The notes beneath the pieces are model-generated. The model was not told the DNA's origin and ran no database searches. It worked only from the letters and a program-made list of their open reading frames with translations. The position numbers were made by a program, and so were the translations under genes. Positions 12,011 through 25,034 of a stretch of DNA of 64,000 nucleotides are shown piece after piece; the first letter of the stretch is position 1, and each line of letters opens with the position of its first letter. The DNA is from Ipomoea triloba. Taxonomy: Eukaryota; Streptophyta; Magnoliopsida; Solanales; Convolvulaceae. The DNA lies in contig NC_044919.1 in assembly GCF_003576645.1 (NCBI RefSeq), positions 28,705,528-28,769,527 of the forward strand. The letters are read 5' to 3'.

Positions 12011-12710
12011 AACATAACATGACCTCTAGTTGGGTTAGATCCCCAATCAAGTGATCAGGAGGTCTTTTCCCGAGCATGAGACTTGTAGCACATTAGCTTA
12101 TTTATTCAAAGATATGCATAACATGAGTAGATCATTGTTCAGTCACGTCACCTTCACGCGATCCTTCAGAGTTTCAAAGGCATGTAGAAGTAGACAAATT
12201 GTCATTATCCTGACTTTACACAAACTACACGTGACCGACATGTCAAGTGTTGGACATATGTCCCTCCACACTCCTATATAAGCCACATTAAATGATGGAA
12301 GGGAGACTTTTAGTGAAAACGGAGAACTATACACTAGAATTATTTTTATTTTTACTCAAATTATTTTATATCATAATTATATAAATTTCGACTATTGATA
12401 TAATTAAATATAACTTTAATTTGTTTAATATAATACGTACATACAATAAAATGCTATTTCATTGTATAAGATTAAATTATAAAATCAATCTTTAAATAAT
12501 ATGTATAAATTAGTATTTTTAAATTAAATAAAAAAAAAAAACTACAAAGCAATACCTTTCATTTATATAGCAATCCTACTCACCTTAGTTCTTGCATTTC
12601 CTTTGCGACCTCCTTTCATTTATATACCATTCATTTATATAGCAATCCTAACAGGTGCGTGGATGAAGGATTTTTTTTTTCTTTTCACATCAAAACGATT
12701 GGATCGTACT
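12011..12710. other. 3' flank of ABCC copy 2, partly shared with copy 3
   Basis: Two blocks match the flank of copy 3: about 12228-12345 with 58030-58145 (tccctccacactcctata), and about 12555-12710 with 58320-58715 (tttgcgacctcc, caaaacgattgga). The intervening 12346-12550 is AT-rich and differs. The stretch 12011-12227 has no recognisable feature. Confidence 0.7.
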
Positions 12711-13150
12711 TGATAGTGTTAATACTCGCTTACGCTGGTCGGATTACTCAGATAGTATTCTCACGGTCGGTAGATCGGCCACTCGGCCCGACCAGTGTTC
12801 GGTCCGACTGCCTCAGATCGGTCGTGACCTCGGTTGCTTGACAGTGGATATGTCGGGGCCGCCACGTGCTTTTTCCCGCTTGGGCAAGGAGTGAGGTAGG
12901 CGCATGCGCGCCACGTGCTCGTCATGCCGGAGCCCCGGAGATCGCAACTTTCCCCTCTTATAAATACCACATTAATGAGGAGAGAGAGGGATCTTTTTGG
13001 CTAGACTCTACACGAAGCCTTGAAGTGTGCTCGGACAGTAGGAAAGCCCACTGCTGACCCGCCGAGCCCTTCGAGCCCCTTTTACCTTGTACTCGGGCTT
13101 TGATCCTTTTGCAATAATAAGAGATCGTATTACCGTATTTAGCGTTATCA
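12711..13150 (+). mobile_element. Solo LTR with 5-bp target duplication
   Basis: The 440-bp element begins TGATAGTG and ends GTTATCA, so the termini are inverted TGATA/TATCA-like repeats. It is flanked by GTACT at 12706-12710 and 13151-13155. It is GC-rich compared with its surroundings. Inside are a TATA-like box (cttataaatacc, about 12956) and an A/T-rich 3' part that could hold a polyadenylation signal. The equivalent position beside copy 3 (near 58715) has the uninterrupted site. This is what recombination between the two LTRs of an inserted retrotransposon leaves behind. The family is probably gypsy-like, but this is not certain. Confidence 0.92.
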
Positions 13151-13424
13151 GTACTCCACATAATTATTTAACAGCTCAATTAGAGTGCAATTAATTGTCT
13201 AATTGAAACGGTCAAGTAGCGGTTGTTAAGAGTCAATTTCTTTTTTTGAAAGAACAAATAAGTTTCAAAATAGTGCAATGAAGTTATTCAAATGTAAACA
13301 TAATACTCCATACAATAAGTATGTGGATTCTGCAACTAAGATTAGATACTCCCGTTCGACAGGCTCTTGGGAATTTTTGTCATTTGTCATTTTAGCAGAA
13401 GAAAATTTTCTCCCATCAAATGAT
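13151..13424. other. 3' flank of ABCC copy 2 homologous to that of copy 3
   Basis: Blocks such as gtcaagtagcggttgtta and caaatgtaaacataatac also occur next to copy 3 (about 58769-58850). Copy 3 has about 115 bp more here. No separate gene is seen. Confidence 0.8.
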
Positions 13425-13551
13425 CTACAGTTCAGATGATCTGTTAGCATACTCCTGAACTAAAGCCCCGAAGATCGATGGCCTCTCTAGAAACCGCGAT
13501 GGCCTGTTGAATTCCTTGGCTCTTCCTGCTCATGAAAACACAAGAAACCGA

Positions 13552-13993
13552 TGTCAACAAATGGAGTTGGTACGAATGGAGGTGGCAGGCACAAATGGAG
13601 TTGGCAGCCAACTTTGTTTAAAATTATTATTTGGTCCCTACATTTTAGACTAACTACAAAATGACCCCTAATCCTCAACTATATATAGGGAGGTCATTTT
13701 GTCATTCTAGTCATCCTAAACAAATCCAATCTTCTTTCTTATATTAGAGATCTTAGAGAGTTTCTTGAGTGTTTTTCTCCTTCCTAGCAAGAGAGAATTA
13801 TCTTTGTTTTCCTCTTGTTAGTTAGAGAGTGGTTGTAAACTCCTATTTCTCATAGTGAAATTCTTCTATCCTTGCCCGTGGTTTTTACCCTATATTGTTT
13901 AGGGGTTTTCCACGTAAAATCTGTGCCTCCTTTATTTTTACTTTCTCAAATTATTGTTGCAATCTGATCTATCCCACTTCTGCGAGCGCAATA
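13552..13993 (+). repeat. 5' LTR of the copia element
   Basis: This 442-bp LTR shares most of its length with 15079-15463. It contains a TATA-like box (ctatatataggg, about 13679) and a pyrimidine-rich leader. A block of about 60 bp (around 13848-13920) is missing from the 3' LTR. Confidence 0.88.
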
Positions 13994-14008
13994 ATTGGTG
14001 TCAGAGCC
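13994..14008 (+). other. Copia primer-binding site
   Basis: ATTGGTGTCAGAGCC directly follows the LTR. It is the copia-type site complementary to initiator tRNA-Met, here with GTGTC where GTATC is commoner. Confidence 0.85.
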
Positions 14009-14045
14009 TTCAGATATATTGTTCAGAATTTGTTTCAAGAACAAT

Positions 14046-15078
14046 ATGGCAACGGAATTTGAGATTGAAAAATTCAATGGGAATAATTTCTCATTGTGGA
14101 AATTGAAGATGGAGGCTATCCTGAGGAAAAACAATTGTCTAGCAGCTATCAGTGAAAGATCGGAGGATTTCATTGATGATAAAAAATGGAGCGAGATGAA
14201 CGAGGATGCTATGTCGGATCTTTACCTATCAATAGCAGATGGAATATTGTCAAGCATCGAGGAGAAGAAGTTAGCCAAGGAGATTTGGGATCACCTTCAC
14301 AGGTTGTACGAGGCCAAATCGTTACACAACAAAATTTTCCTTAAGAGGAAATTATACACTCTCTGTATGTCAGAATCTACTTCAGTGACGGAACACTTAA
14401 ATACGATGAATACTCTATTTTCCTAGCTTACATCTCTAAGCTGTAAAATAGAGCCACAAGAGCGTGTTGAACTTCTACTTCAGAGTTTACCAGATTCGTA
14501 TGATCAGCTCATCATCAACTTAACAAACAACATCCTTACAGACTATCTAGTCTTCGATGATGTTGCAGTTGCGGTTCTTGAAGAAGAAAGTCGGCGCAAA
14601 AACAAGGAGGACAGATAAGTCAATCTGCAACAGGCAGAGGCGTTAACAATGATGAGAGGAAGGTCAACAGAACGTGGCCAGAGCAGTGGTCGTGGTAGAT
14701 CAAAGTCAAGAAGTAAGAAGAATTTAAAGTGTTACAACTGTGGAAAGAAGGGTCACTTGAAGAAAGATTGTTGGAATTTACCTCAAAATTCCAATCCTCA
14801 AGAAAATGTTGCAAGTACCTCAGATGATGGAAGTGCTCTCTGTTGTGAAGCATCAATAGCTAGGGAAGACAAAAAAAGGTTCGCGGATATATGGCTTATA
14901 GACTCGGGAGCCACATATCACATGACCTCAAGGAGAGAATGGTTCCATCATTATGAACCTATCTCGGGAGGATCTGTGTATAGCTGCGATGATAATGCCT
15001 TGGAGATTATCGACATTGGAACCATCAAGCTGAAGATGTACGATGGAACAGTCCAAACTGTTCAGGATCTGCGGCACG
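14046..15078 (+). pseudogene. Copia gag and partial protease, two in-frame stops
   Basis: One frame runs from ATG 14046 through the whole region, broken by TAG at 14424-14426 and TAA at 14616-14618. The first part is a UBN2-type gag (start MATEFEIEKFNG, then an LWKLKM block and a LYEAKSLHNKIFLKRKLY block). A basic RGRS-rich linker leads to a CX2CX4HX4C zinc knuckle (CYNCGKKGHLKKDC). The aspartic protease then begins, with the catalytic motif DSGAT (about 14901-14915), and stops at LRHV where the 3' LTR joins. Both stops are one C-to-T change from a glutamine codon. Confidence 0.9.
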
Positions 15079-15463
15079 TGAATGGAGTTGGCAGGCACAA
15101 ATGGAGTATGGAGTTGGCAGCCAACTTTGTTTAAAATTATTATTTGGTCCCTACATTTTAGACTAACTACAAAATGACCCATAATCCTCAACTATAAATA
15201 GGGAGGTCATTTTGTCATTCTAGTCATCCCAAACAAATCCAATTTTCTTTCTTATACTAGAGATCTTAGAGAGTTTCTTGAGTGTTTTTCTCCTTCCTAG
15301 CAAGAGAGAATTATCTTTGTTTTCTGCTTGTTAGTTAGAGAGTGGTTGTAAACTCTTATTTCTGTGAAATTCTTCTATCTGTGCCTCCTTTATTTTTACC
15401 TTTATTTTTACTTTCTCAAATTATTGTTGCAATCTGATCTATCCCACTTCTACGGGCGCAACA
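15079..15463 (+). repeat. 3' LTR of the copia element
   Basis: This 385-bp copy starts at the junction with the protease frame (tgaatggagttggcag) and ends at GCGCAACA. It is very similar to the 5' LTR apart from a deletion of about 60 bp and small changes near its start. That suggests a fairly recent insertion followed by internal loss. Confidence 0.86.
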
Positions 15464-18284
15464 ACCGAGCCCTCATAAATTGCAGGATGTGTTTCAATGG
15501 TTACAAAGTAACAGTCTAACAGACATAACACGAAAAGAAAAAAAAAGTACAAGAGAAGTGTGCAATATTAACCTGCATCTATAACAAGAACTCTGTTGCA
15601 ATCCATAACAGTTGGTATTCTGTGAGCAATGCTGATTATTGTGCAGGAAGCGAAGTCCTCCCGGATGATTCTCTGAATCACGCCATTCGTCTGTGAATCC
15701 ACAGAAGCCGTCGCCTCATCCATGAACAGAAGCCTGCTGCGTTTTAGCATTACTCTTCCCAAGCAAAGAAGCTGCCTCTGCCCGACGCTCCAATTATCTC
15801 CATTTTCAACAATTGGAAACCGGTGTGCAGATCGACAACACAGAGAACTTGTTCATGTTATGTCAAGGCAGAAATGAAAAAGAAAAAAAAACATACCTAG
15901 AGAGTAGAGTTTCCCGGGTTTTGAGACCACGACGTCTTTAAGCTGGCAGCGTTCGAGGCTCTGCCACATAATATCTCAATGATCAGAGGATTGCCACAGA
16001 AAGAAGCTAAGCATATGGGAACACAGCTGCCAATTCCAATATAATTACCTTCCATATATCTTCATCTGAGTATTGTCCAACGGGGTCTATGTTGCTCCTC
16101 ACAGTTCCTTCGAAAAGAACTGGCTCCTGAGGAATGATTCCAATGCGGGATCGAAGATCGTGAAGCCCTAAAATGGAAATGTCAATGTCATCAATGACTA
16201 TTCTTCCAGCTGCAGGCTCCACCAGCCTGAAGAACACTTGGATCATAGTGGATTTTCCACCCCCGGTTCGCCCAACAACACCGATCTTCTCTCCCCCTTC
16301 AATGCTGAGAGTAATGCCTTTCAGAATTAAAGGAGTGTTTGGGCGGTATCTGACCTGTTCATTGGATTTAAATAACAAGATTCATAAAAACAGCAAACTG
16401 TAAGAATGAATCTGCAGGTTTGCCTGTAAAATTTAGTGCAAAATAGTAGGCCATTCCATTTCGAGATGTTTAAAACTTAAAACACTATCGAGAAGTCAGA
16501 AATGAATTCCGAAAACTCACCTGCAAGTTTTCTAGCTCAACATTTCCCTTGGATGGCCAGTTTGGAGGGGGAAGAAGATCCTTCCTTCTCCATTCTGCCT
16601 CTGATGGTATGTTGGTGAACTGCTTTATCCTCTCAACAGAAACCATTTTATTTTCCATGAAGCAGCTATTGAATATAGTCCAGAAAAGTGAGGAGTTGAG
16701 AGCCAGTCCATATGACAGAGATAACCCAACATTTTCTGCACAACAGAGAAGAAACAAGTACTTCAGGCTATGGCAGAAGAATCCAATTCGGCTAAAATAT
16801 TAGGCTATAATGCATTAATACCTGGCTTGATGATACTCCTGGGCAAAACAATCATGAACACTGCAGAGATGCAAAGTATGAAGCTTCCAATCATTTCTAA
16901 CCGGCAACCCAGCCATTCATTGGACCCGTAATTGTGGAAATCCATACGCAAGTTCTCATTAACCCGGATGACATTTTCTTGAGAAAACCCTTCTTGCTTC
17001 CTGAAGCAACGTATGGTCATAACACCTGCAATGCTTTCAGAGAAGTGATGGATAACTGGTGCCTTTGTAATCGAATCTAGCCTGGTCAATTCCCGGGAGG
17101 TTGCAAGAAAGTATCCCAGAAACCCAAAATACACATATATTCAATAAAACTCAAGAAGTTGAAACCATAAGATATCCAAAAATCATATTATCCCTACCCG
17201 GCACCAGAAGTTTAGCCAACCGAGTGGAATCAATAGTACTACAGTTGGCCAAGTATATTGGCATGTCATGATGATGATGCTAATCAGATAGATGTAAAAG
17301 GCCGTAGTGAGATTCATAAAGAATGGGAGTAAAACATCAATGTTGGTCTGATCATTAGAAGCATGTGAGCACCAAATAAAAGTTCACATAAGTCTCTGGT
17401 TCTCGAAAATTTTAGCTGTATTTCTACCATATCAGGTGACAGAAACCAAATAAAATCATAGCATTTGGAAAGCAAAAACTGGATTTACAACGTTACCCGA
17501 CTGAGAATACTTCCAGAAGGTGTTGTATCAAAGAATGACATAGGAGCGTGCAGTATGCTGTAGAGAATTTGCCCGAAGAATATTTGAGCAGTCTTGAGCC
17601 CCATAAGCGTGATGGAGTATATTCTCACAACACACACCACAGCAGACAGAACAGCAATGGTACCATAGACCTCAAGAAACAAAGAAGGATTGAACGAGCG
17701 TTCCTCAGAGGTTTCATACGCGAACCAGTAATCGCTTGCCATTTGAGTCCCATGCCAAAGTACGGTCAACAACACAACTGCTGCTACACCCCACCATCCA
17801 AAAGCCTCTGTGCAATATAATTTGTAAACATGGAAACCGACAGTTCCAGTCTCTCGTTCCTCTTCATTTATTAGCTTAGAACGTCCTGTACCACCCTCAG
17901 ATTGCTGCAGAGCTCCATCCTCATTTTCGTCGCCTTGTTTATGTGACCTTTGTTTTGTTTTTTCCATCCTAGGTGAATCTTTGCTGCCTGAAGTAGTTTC
18001 AACATCAACTAGTTCTAGGGACGACTCGTGAGCAGCTACTAGTGACTTGAAATCCAGGCCGGATACTAGCAGATCATTATATTTTCCTGATTGCACAATC
18101 ATCCCATCTCGCATCACCTGGTTCGTGAACCAAATGCCAATAAGATATCAAAATAAACATACACACTAATACACGAAATTTGGCAATGATATTGAGCATT
18201 CCAGTGAGGAATTGAATACTTACTAGGATAAGATCAACATTATGCAAGAAGTCTATTTGATGTGTTACCAGTATAGTCGTCTTA

Positions 18285-18608
<324 letters not shown>

Positions 18609-20877
18609 TTATTTGGTGAACCAAACAGGATGTTCTCTTGTATGGTCCCGTTCTGAATCCATGATGTTTGCGCAACATAGGCAGTTGAACCACAAACTCT
18701 TACCTGTTAAAATGACATTAAAGAAACATAGATTAGTAGCTATCTAGGAAAAAAAAATGCTGTGATGCTTATCAAACTAATGATAAAGACTAAAGAGGGA
18801 GCATACTTTCCCTGAGAGCTTGTGCATCTCGCCAAGAACTGATGCTAGAAGAGATGATTTCTCAGATCCAACTGTCCCAACTACAGCTGTTAGTTCCCCT
18901 TTCTTAACTTCAAAATTTACATCTTTCAGTACTTTTTCACCTCGTTCATCGTCCCAACTAAAAGTGCCATCTTTCACTTCCACAGCAATTCCATCCCCAC
19001 AGCCTTCCACTCTTTCCACTGACTTAGCTTGTCAGCCAACTCCTTACTAATCATATATTTATCCAATCTCTCGAGAGATATCATCGCCTGTGAAAGAGAG
19101 TCATGGATTGTGGAAAGGTCCTGATTGGCTCCTGCAGCATCGTAAAGAGTGCAGTTGCTGTGAATACTGTCCCAGCATCGAGTGGAATCCCCTACAAAAT
19201 CGCGCTTCCAAATGTGAATGCAGCCACGAGTAATGGAGCGCTCCACAGAACAATCAAATTCCAAGCAGTTGAATACATAAACTTAGATAGCCACCCAGGC
19301 CTGGAACTTTATGACACGCATGCAATTAAGCACCTCATTCGTTGCCTTCATTCTGGAATCGCGGTTCTTCATGATATTGAACTGGAACCTGTTGTTTCTT
19401 CGAGTGCCAAACACACCAAATAGAAAAACTGCAGCAAGTCCAACCAGCGTTACGACTGCTGAAGCTCCAAGGTTTAAATATAGGATAGCTAAAGCTATGG
19501 AAACTTGCACTGGCATAAGCCATACAGCATGTAGCTGCGCCATCATACCAGACAGTTGCTGAGCATCTACCGCCATGTAGTTTACTATCTGCCCAACCCC
19601 GTGATCCTGTCTAGCTGAGCAGGTAAGTCTCAAGCCCTTCTTGTATAACTAAGTGATGAGTGTGGACCGGATGAGCATTCCGAGCTTCTGGGAATTGAAA
19701 TTGAAGTGATGAGTGGTCAAAACTTCAACAAATTTGGCAACCATGAGAGTACCAACGAGGTAGTATCCTTCATAAGGAGATGTCCTCTTCCCCGACGTGT
19801 AATCAACAAACCTCTGGATGAGCAATGGCCCAACATACATCACACACAGCCTTATGATTGCAAGTGTAGCAGTAAATGCAACCTCTTTTCAGAAGCAACG
19901 CAGCAATGTGGTTCTGACAGGATGCTTCGAGTTCTCTTCAGGCTTAGGCCAATTTCTTTCGAAAAGCTCTGACATTCTCTCAGCTCTATGCTCTGGTGAA
20001 AGTGTAGGAACATCATCAAGCTTCAGCGGTGCCTTGTAACCCTTTCTCAACAATGGGTTCATCCAAATCCAAAACGTTCTGGACAGGAGCGAGGCCGAAG
20101 CATAGCCAGTCACATTGGATTTCCCCAAAACAGTTTCATACTCGCTTGCTTCATCATCCACTTCTGATTCAGAATCCCTTGTCACTGTTATTCCAGTTGA
20201 TCCTTTCACACAACAATCAGAAGAACTACTGAAATTGGAAACGCCACGAATGAACTTATATCCTCCAACATCAAATTAGGATCACTTTCATGTGCTGAGA
20301 CTACACGAGTAATCCCCGAACCTAGGAACAAGGTCATTACAACAAAGTCTGCAATCCAGTACAGACGAAGGGACATTGGATGAGTTACAGCTTGGAATTT
20401 TTTCTCATGACCTATTAGAACAGTGATGAATAAATGAGTTATTGCTTGAAGCAGCCAAAATAGCCCATCTATGACATACCATGAAGATGAGCTACTCCTG
20501 CTAAATGTGAAAATGCATAATGCTAGGGAAGCAATTCCTAAAATAGCCGAAAGAATTATGGATAACTTAAACCAAACATCCGTTTGAACTCGAACTCTTT
20601 GGCTTTGGATGAGAGGATTTTCAATGCCATTACTGGATCCATTGGATAGCCTATCAGAATTGAACTTAGAATAGAGCTTCTGGATTGCAAAGACAACTAG
20701 AGTAAGCAGGAACAGGACATCAATTACAGACAACAGAGCTCTTTGAGGACATGGAGAAAGGAAGATGAATCTCAGCCATCTGATTGCAGACGAAACAGAC
20801 ACGTCCTCCTCGGGGGCAGAACAAGAAAGCGATGCAATCCAAGAACCTGAAGAAGAGGACATGATGCTATTCTCCAT

Positions 20878-21229
20878 CCTCAATCCCAACAAGTCTGCTG
20901 TCTGGAAAGTGCAAAAACAAAAAACAAGTAATTACATAACACAACCTTTTACAGATCGGATCATATCATATCTTGATACCCAAAAAACAACTTCCACTTC
21001 AACAAAAAACCAGCCAGAAACCTAAAACCAGAACTTTGACGGAAAAAAACATACCTGTGTCGTCCTAGATTCCACCCACAAACCTTCTTCAACCCCAAAA
21101 ACCTTAAACTGGCCCAGACGGAATTTTATCAACCTGCGTCTCAGCCGCCAGGACCACGTTGCGCTAGGCGTTCGCTGAGGAGATGAGATTTTCTACTGCC
21201 ACGCAATGCAATGTTTTCATGAATACATA
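20878..21229 (-). other. Leader and upstream region of ABCC copy 2
   Basis: The region matches the leader of copy 1, including the 5'UTR intron (donor at 21054). The acceptor position (20910-20909) reads AC instead of AG. About 55 bp near 21143-21210, including a GC-rich patch, are absent from copy 1, so either it gained them or copy 1 lost them. Confidence 0.75.
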
Positions 21230-21462
21230 TAATATTTTACATATAACATCGTAAGTGGTCCACAGATTTTAACAATCCAGTGCGCTCAACAATTACTATA
21301 CTGAAAAAGATGGTGTAATCTACAATGATTATATACTACAACAAAAGTCAAATGACCAGACAATTACGTTGAACAAATACTGGTAATTTCATTGTTTTAA
21401 TAGATTGCGAGAATATATATAAATATACACACACTACTACACTTTGTGTACAAATTACAATA
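21230..21462 (-). repeat. Inverted relic of the 926-bp unit
   Basis: Read on the minus strand this matches the last, incomplete unit upstream of copy 1 (about 2925-3125), for example gtctggtcatttg and tgcgagaatatata on the opposite strand. The duplication that made the copy 1 / copy 2 pair therefore extended past the promoter into the repeat. Confidence 0.82.
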
Positions 21463-22665
21463 CATGGCCAGTAATGAAACTCACTTCCAGCGCTGAAGAA
21501 CAACGGTCTCCTTGGTTAAATGGGGAAGCGCAAACTGTTATTCAATTTCATTTTATATACACCATTTCTTTTCAATACAACTACAATTTCATTTACAAAC
21601 TTTTTTTATAATATAAAAACAAATGTGAAGCAGTATTAAATAAAATATAATTTCATTTACCTAATTCCGTTAAGTTGTAACGGCTAACATTTTCTTTACT
21701 TGGGTGCGGTTTTTTTGACCACGATATAAGTTATAACTACTGTGGTGGAAGAGGCGTGGAGGTTGCCTAACATAGAAATTCATAATATTTATTCATTAAA
21801 TATATTAAATGGTAAATTGGTAAGTAATTAAATTAAACACGGATCCCAAAAATGATATATAATCTTTTATGGAAAAATATTCATCTTTTTTTAAAAAATG
21901 TTGTATCAATTCATAACTACTTAAGCAAGACTCAAACTCATGATCTCTCAATGTTCACACAATTTATACACAAATTTTACTATAGACCATGGTCCAAAAA
22001 GGTGCTATTCTTTTAATGAAAAGAAGCAGCACTCGATCTGTGCCATTTCGCGCCATTCCACGTAAAATAACTTTGTTTGTATAACATATTCAATTTTCTT
22101 TTATATACACTGCAGTTTTATTTCAACACATTTACAATTTCGTTCGACATTATACACTCAAATATGTGAAACTGTTATTCAATTTCATTTTATATACACT
22201 ATAGTTTAATTACAACACAACTACATTGTCATTTCGATATAACTACATTTTCATTGGACAATATACACTCAAATATGTGAAACTATTATTCAGTTTCATT
22301 TTAACACAACTACAATTTCATTTCAATTCAGATCAATTGCAGTTTCATTTGATAACATAAAAATAATATGCGACACAATTTCATTTTAAATACACGGTAG
22401 TTTCATTTGATAATTAACACACCAAAAATACGAGCCCGTTAAGATGTAACGGTATCCGTTTCTTTACTTAAAGAAACAACGTCGTTTTTGGACTATGGTC
22501 CACACGATATAAGGCAAATTCATATGTGAATATGTGATAAACTTAACTACATTCTAAAAATATACTAACAAAAATTAAATTTGTAATTTATACTTCATTG
22601 ACTCGTTTATTCTTTTGGGGTGAGGTGCTATTATTTTTATCGTCATAATGATGTGTTTAATACAA
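21463..22665. mobile_element. 1.2-kb insertion of unknown class splitting the relic unit
   Basis: The unit sequence stops at about 21462 (acaaattacaata) and resumes at about 22666 (atctacggagttttg). The block between has its own internal repeats: cgttaagttgtaacgg near 21670 recurs as cgttaagatgtaacgg near 22437, and there are several copies of a caatttcattttatatac-like motif. A possible short duplication, aataca, lies at both edges. There is no coding capacity and no superfamily is recognised. Confidence 0.6.
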
Positions 22666-23460
22666 AATACAAAATATATCTACGGAGTTTTGTAATAATT
22701 AACTAATATTATTATATAATTTGATTTAAGTTAGTATTATCAATTTCTTCATACACGTTGTCATTAATAATACATGGATAGGATCATCACACTACTAAAA
22801 AAAAAACATATAACATCGGATATATCACGTTGTCTTTAATAAAATCGTCATTAAAATATTAAATAAATTTATAACTTTAAAAAAATTGTAACGTCAGTTG
22901 TATAAACTAACCCGCATTGTTAATAATTACAGAATTATTTTGAATTTTAAACACAATATGGTGTCGCTTTTTTTACGTCGATGTTGTTAAGGAAATCAAC
23001 GTTTATGTTTTACAATAATAATAATAATAATAATAAATAATAATAATAATAATAATAATAGTAGTAGTAGTAGTAGTAGTAATAGCAATAATATTTATAT
23101 TTTTATGACGTTGGTTTAAGAAAACCGAAGTCATTTTAAATAATTTTAAATAACTCTTTTAAGAAAACAATGTCGGTTTCCTTTATTCAAAAAAAATGTC
23201 CGCTTCTTTAAAAAACCAACAACGGTTCCTATTAAAAAATTAAAATTTATATACAACGATTTTTTGGAATAACCAATGTCGTATCATTATTATTATTATT
23301 ATTTTTAGGGTAATTACAACTTGTTTACGTATAGAACCGACATATTGGACAATTTTTTTAATAAAGAAATGCGACTCTAATTTTTCCTTAAGAGTGACAC
23401 CGTATATAATTTTTAAAAAATTAAAACAATAAGATAAAAATCGACATCGTATCTATTTTA
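22666..23460 (-). repeat. Second part of the inverted unit relic, rearranged
   Basis: On the minus strand 22666-22870 and about 23150-23200 match the 800-1000 part of the 926-bp unit (tcttttaagaaaacaa, taaaatcgtcattaaaat). The middle carries extra AT-rich DNA with an (AAT)n run turning into (TAG)n (about 23018-23090). The motif cactactaaaaaaaaa near 22790 and repeated aa-cc-atgtcg motifs resemble CACTA subterminal DNA, but no paired end is found. Confidence 0.6.
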
Positions 23461-23593
23461 TAAATTTTAAACTTCCTTCTTCGTCAAGACTCTGTCTCAC
23501 AACAAACCCATTGAGCACAAGCACGTTACTACACATCATTTTTTTTAAACAAACCAAAAATCATATTATTATAGTAAATGATCAATACATGAA

Positions 23594-23967
23594 AGAAAAG
23601 ACTACAACCAACATAAATGACCAGTTTGAGAACGAGCAACTCGAGCCAAAGCATGAGCAAACTTATTCACTGATCGAGAGATATACTGAATAGATACTTT
23701 CTCAAAATGTCATTTTAATTCACGGCACTCGCTCATGACACAACCTACATATGATAAATCCAACGACGTACCATTCAACGATTTGCACACAGCCTGATAA
23801 TTAGAAAACACAACTACCTTTGTGAAACCTCGATCTTTCACCCACGACAAAGCTTCCTTAACTGCAAGCGCCTCTACTAGATGCAGATCTCCCATGCAAC
23901 GAACGAGCTCGTTCTTAGCAGGAACAAAACAACCGTTACCACTCTTAACAAAAACCCAAAAATAAGC
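23594..23967 (-). pseudogene. RNase H-like fragment, array copy a
   Basis: The minus strand reads a plant RVT_3/RNase H-like domain. It has the helix EALAVKEALSWVKDRGF with its acidic residue, then KVVVFSN, where Asn replaces the catalytic Asp. The reading continues through CRELK, an in-frame TGA, and the C-terminal block VSRSVNKFAHTLARAA. The N-terminal part runs into a poly-G/poly-C tract beside an assembly gap. Such domains occur in plant LINE-type elements. This one lacks the first catalytic Asp and carries a stop. Confidence 0.8.
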
Positions 23968-23974
23968 ATCACTC

Positions 23975-24030
<56 letters not shown>

Positions 24031-24619
24031 NNNNNNNNNNNNNNNNNNNNNNNNNNNNNNNNNNNNNNNNNNNNNNNNNNNNNNNNNNNNNNNNNNNNNN
24101 NNNNNNNNNNNNNNNNNNNNNNNNNNNNNNNNNNNNNNNNNNNNNNNNNNNNNNNNNNNNNNNNNNNNNNNNNNNNNNNNNNNNNNNNNNNNNNNNNNNN
24201 NNNNNNNNNNNNNNNNNNNNNNNNNNNNNNNNNNNNNNNNNNNNNNNNNNNNNNNNNNNNNNNNNNNNNNNNNNNNNNNNNNNNNNNNNNNNNNNNNNNN
24301 NNNNNNNNNNNNNNNNNNNNNNNNNNNNNNNNNNNNNNNNNNNNNNNNNNNNNNNNNNNNNNNNNNNNNNNNNNNNNNNNNNNNNNNNNNNNNNNNNNNN
24401 NNNNNNNNNNNNNNNNNNNNNNNNNNNNNNNNNNNNNNNNNNNNNNNNNNNNNNNNNNNNNNNNNNNNNNNNNNNNNNNNNNNNNNNNNNNNNNNNNNNN
24501 NNNNNNNNNNNNNNNNNNNNNNNNNNNNNNNNNNNNNNNNNNNNNNNNNNNNNNNNNNNNNNNNNNNNNNNNNNNNNNNNNNNNNNNNNNNNNNNNNNNN
24601 NNNNNNNNNNNNNNNNNNN
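24031..24619. other. Assembly gap beside C and A homopolymers
   Basis: 589 Ns are flanked by a C run (23973-23995) and A run on the left, and a C run (24627-24645) plus A run on the right. The array copies at 29115 and 56402 that were assembled through this point show only a short A-rich join, so the gap may contain little or no missing DNA. Confidence 0.9.
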
Positions 24620-24624
24620 AAATT

Positions 24625-24655
<31 letters not shown>

Positions 24656-25034
24656 AATTATGTAAGGAGAAAAACCATTGCAAAAAATTTTGCCTGCAAT
24701 TAATTTTAAGTTTTAAAAGAAATTTTTTTAATTATAAATGCTATATTTGATATGATTTTCAAATAGGCAAAAATGAGAAAAATAAATTTGTTAATATGAA
24801 AGATTAAACTATACGGAGTAAATAGTTTTGAAATAAATAAATATAAGTGGTTTATGTACTTAAGGTGCGTGACTTGTGTTCTTAAGGTTCTTTATTTTGT
24901 GTTTAAGGTGCCTGATTTGTATACTTAACGTGCGCCATTTTAATGCTTAAGATGTCAATTTTTAAAAAGTGTGTTCTAAAGTGCGGTGTCGTATATAGTT
25001 TTTTTTTTAAAAAAAAAAAAATTAAAAACAACAA

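Larger units (their letters stand above)
13552..15463 (+). mobile_element. Truncated Ty1/copia element in the last intron of ABCC copy 2
   Basis: The element starts TGTCAAC, ends GCGCAACA, and is flanked by ACCGA at 13547-13551 and 15464-15468. It runs antisense to the host gene. The order is 5' LTR, primer-binding site, gag, zinc knuckle, start of protease, 3' LTR. Integrase, reverse transcriptase and RNase H are absent: the protease frame runs straight into the 3' LTR, so an internal deletion removed most of pol. The insertion lies wholly in the intron and so need not be what killed the gene. Confidence 0.93.

Noticed and set aside
22790..23460. Complete CACTA element upstream of copy 2
   Set aside because: There is a cactacta-like motif and some subterminal-like repeats, but no inverted partner or 3-bp duplication was found.
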